Shown piece after piece: positions 5,333 through 5,543 of a DNA stretch of 5,543 nt. The translations under genes and the position numbers were made by a program. The notes beneath the pieces were generated by a model. That model was given only the letters and a program-made list of their open reading frames with translations, searched no databases and was not told the origin of the DNA. The stretch is from an uncultured Eubacteriales bacterium (GTDB lineage Bacteria > Bacillota > Clostridia > Christensenellales > CAG-917): NCBI GenBank assembly GCA_900551145.1, contig URUQ01000088.1, positions 1-5,543 of the forward strand, written 5' to 3'. Position 1 is the first letter of the stretch. Each line of letters starts with the position of its first letter.

Positions 5333-5488
5333 ACAATGCAGTCACGATAACTTACAATTTCATAGACTACGATGTCCCGACAAAAGTGACAACGGAATAT
5401 GTCGAAAACATAGAGCAGCAGATAGAATCGGCAGATGCGTCTGCTGTTTCTTTTATATCCAGTTCGTACAATCAGGCGGATTTTTCAT
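5333..5488 (+). pseudogene. Coding-like fragment of unknown origin, open to the terminator repeat
   Basis: The frame with codons starting at 5335 has no stop from the yfcE junction to the window end. From 5335 to 5490 it reads N-A-V-T-I-T-Y-N-F-I-D-Y-D-V, later E-Y-V-E-N-I-E-Q-Q-I-E-S-A-D-A-S-A-V-S-F. The alternating hydrophobic strand and the acidic helix look protein-like, and the other five frames are interrupted or poorer. I cannot name a family. There is no promoter, start codon or ribosome binding site within it; an ATG at 5263 would be antisense to yfcE. The frame then runs into the terminator repeat, which is not sensible coding sequence. Most likely a piece of another gene joined here by rearrangement or assembly. 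Confidence 0.35.
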
Positions 5489-5543
5489 CACGAAACCCGA
5501 CTATTGCAGTCGGGTTTTTTCTATTCTACCAAGGTTTGGATAT
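5489..5543 (+). repeat. Second copy of the left part of unit A, cut by the window end
   Basis: Matches 3432-3486 over 55 nt with one difference (G3474 against A5531), in the same orientation, 2,057 nt away. It carries the complete terminator hairpin and the first strand of the closing stem, written CTACCAAGGTT here. Just upstream TCATCA replaces the tRNA-derived TCACCA, and no other tRNA-Glu sequence precedes it. The hairpin part of the unit would lie beyond the window. Confidence 0.9.
5493..5520 (+). terminator. Terminator hairpin in the right-hand repeat copy
   Basis: Identical to the tRNA operon terminator: CCCGACT/AGTCGGG stem, ATTGC loop, T run. No RNA gene is seen just upstream, so here it appears to travel as part of the repeat rather than to serve a neighbour. 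Confidence 0.8.

Noticed and set aside
4667..5350. Long plus-strand ORF opposite the phosphoesterase
   Set aside because: The minus strand encodes all metallophosphoesterase motifs of the YfcE family; the plus frame is their shadow.

Overview
The window looks like a piece of an uncultivated, gut-type Firmicutes/Clostridia genome of moderate GC with AT-rich intergenic DNA. The signs are a Gram-positive style lipoprotein signal peptide on a PrsA/SurA-like secreted chaperone carrying a Listeria-Bacteroides repeat, consensus sigma-A promoters, GGAG ribosome binding sites, CCA-encoding tRNA genes, and an elongator tRNA-Met close in sequence to the Bacillus type. I cannot name a genus from sequence reading alone.

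Layout. Positions 1-97 hold an AT-rich end and a minus-strand terminator. A large minus-strand lipoprotein gene fills 97-2511, with its own promoter at 2555-2583. About 350 nt of AT-rich DNA with no gene follow. A strong plus-strand promoter (2929-2957) then drives a four-gene tRNA operon: initiator Met, elongator Met, Val(UAC), Glu(UUC). Immediately after tRNA-Glu lie two tandem units of about 180 nt (3434-3617 and 3618-3795). Each starts with a different intrinsic terminator, continues with a multi-hairpin element, and ends with a copy of the tRNA-Glu 3' end down to CCA. A bidirectional terminator closes the array. Two minus-strand genes follow: a membrane-anchored alpha/beta hydrolase (3846-4697) and a YfcE-type metallophosphoesterase (4781 to about 5332), which has lost its normal start. 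The last 200 nt hold an unexplained coding-like fragment and a second copy of the first 55 nt of the post-tRNA-Glu unit, cut by the window end.

The most interesting object is the tRNA-Glu-tailed array. The two units share short invariant blocks, while four hairpins keep their pairing through compensatory base changes. That pattern argues for selection on a folded RNA or single-stranded DNA. The tRNA-derived 3' end pairs with the start of the unit as a closing stem, and it forms att-like direct repeats with the tRNA gene. The partial copy about 2 kb away shows the unit is dispersed. I do not recognise it as a known family. The protein genes show no obvious pathway link to one another. Their arrangement suggests the right part of the window was assembled by repeat-mediated rearrangement, or that the far right end is affected by a repeat-induced assembly break.
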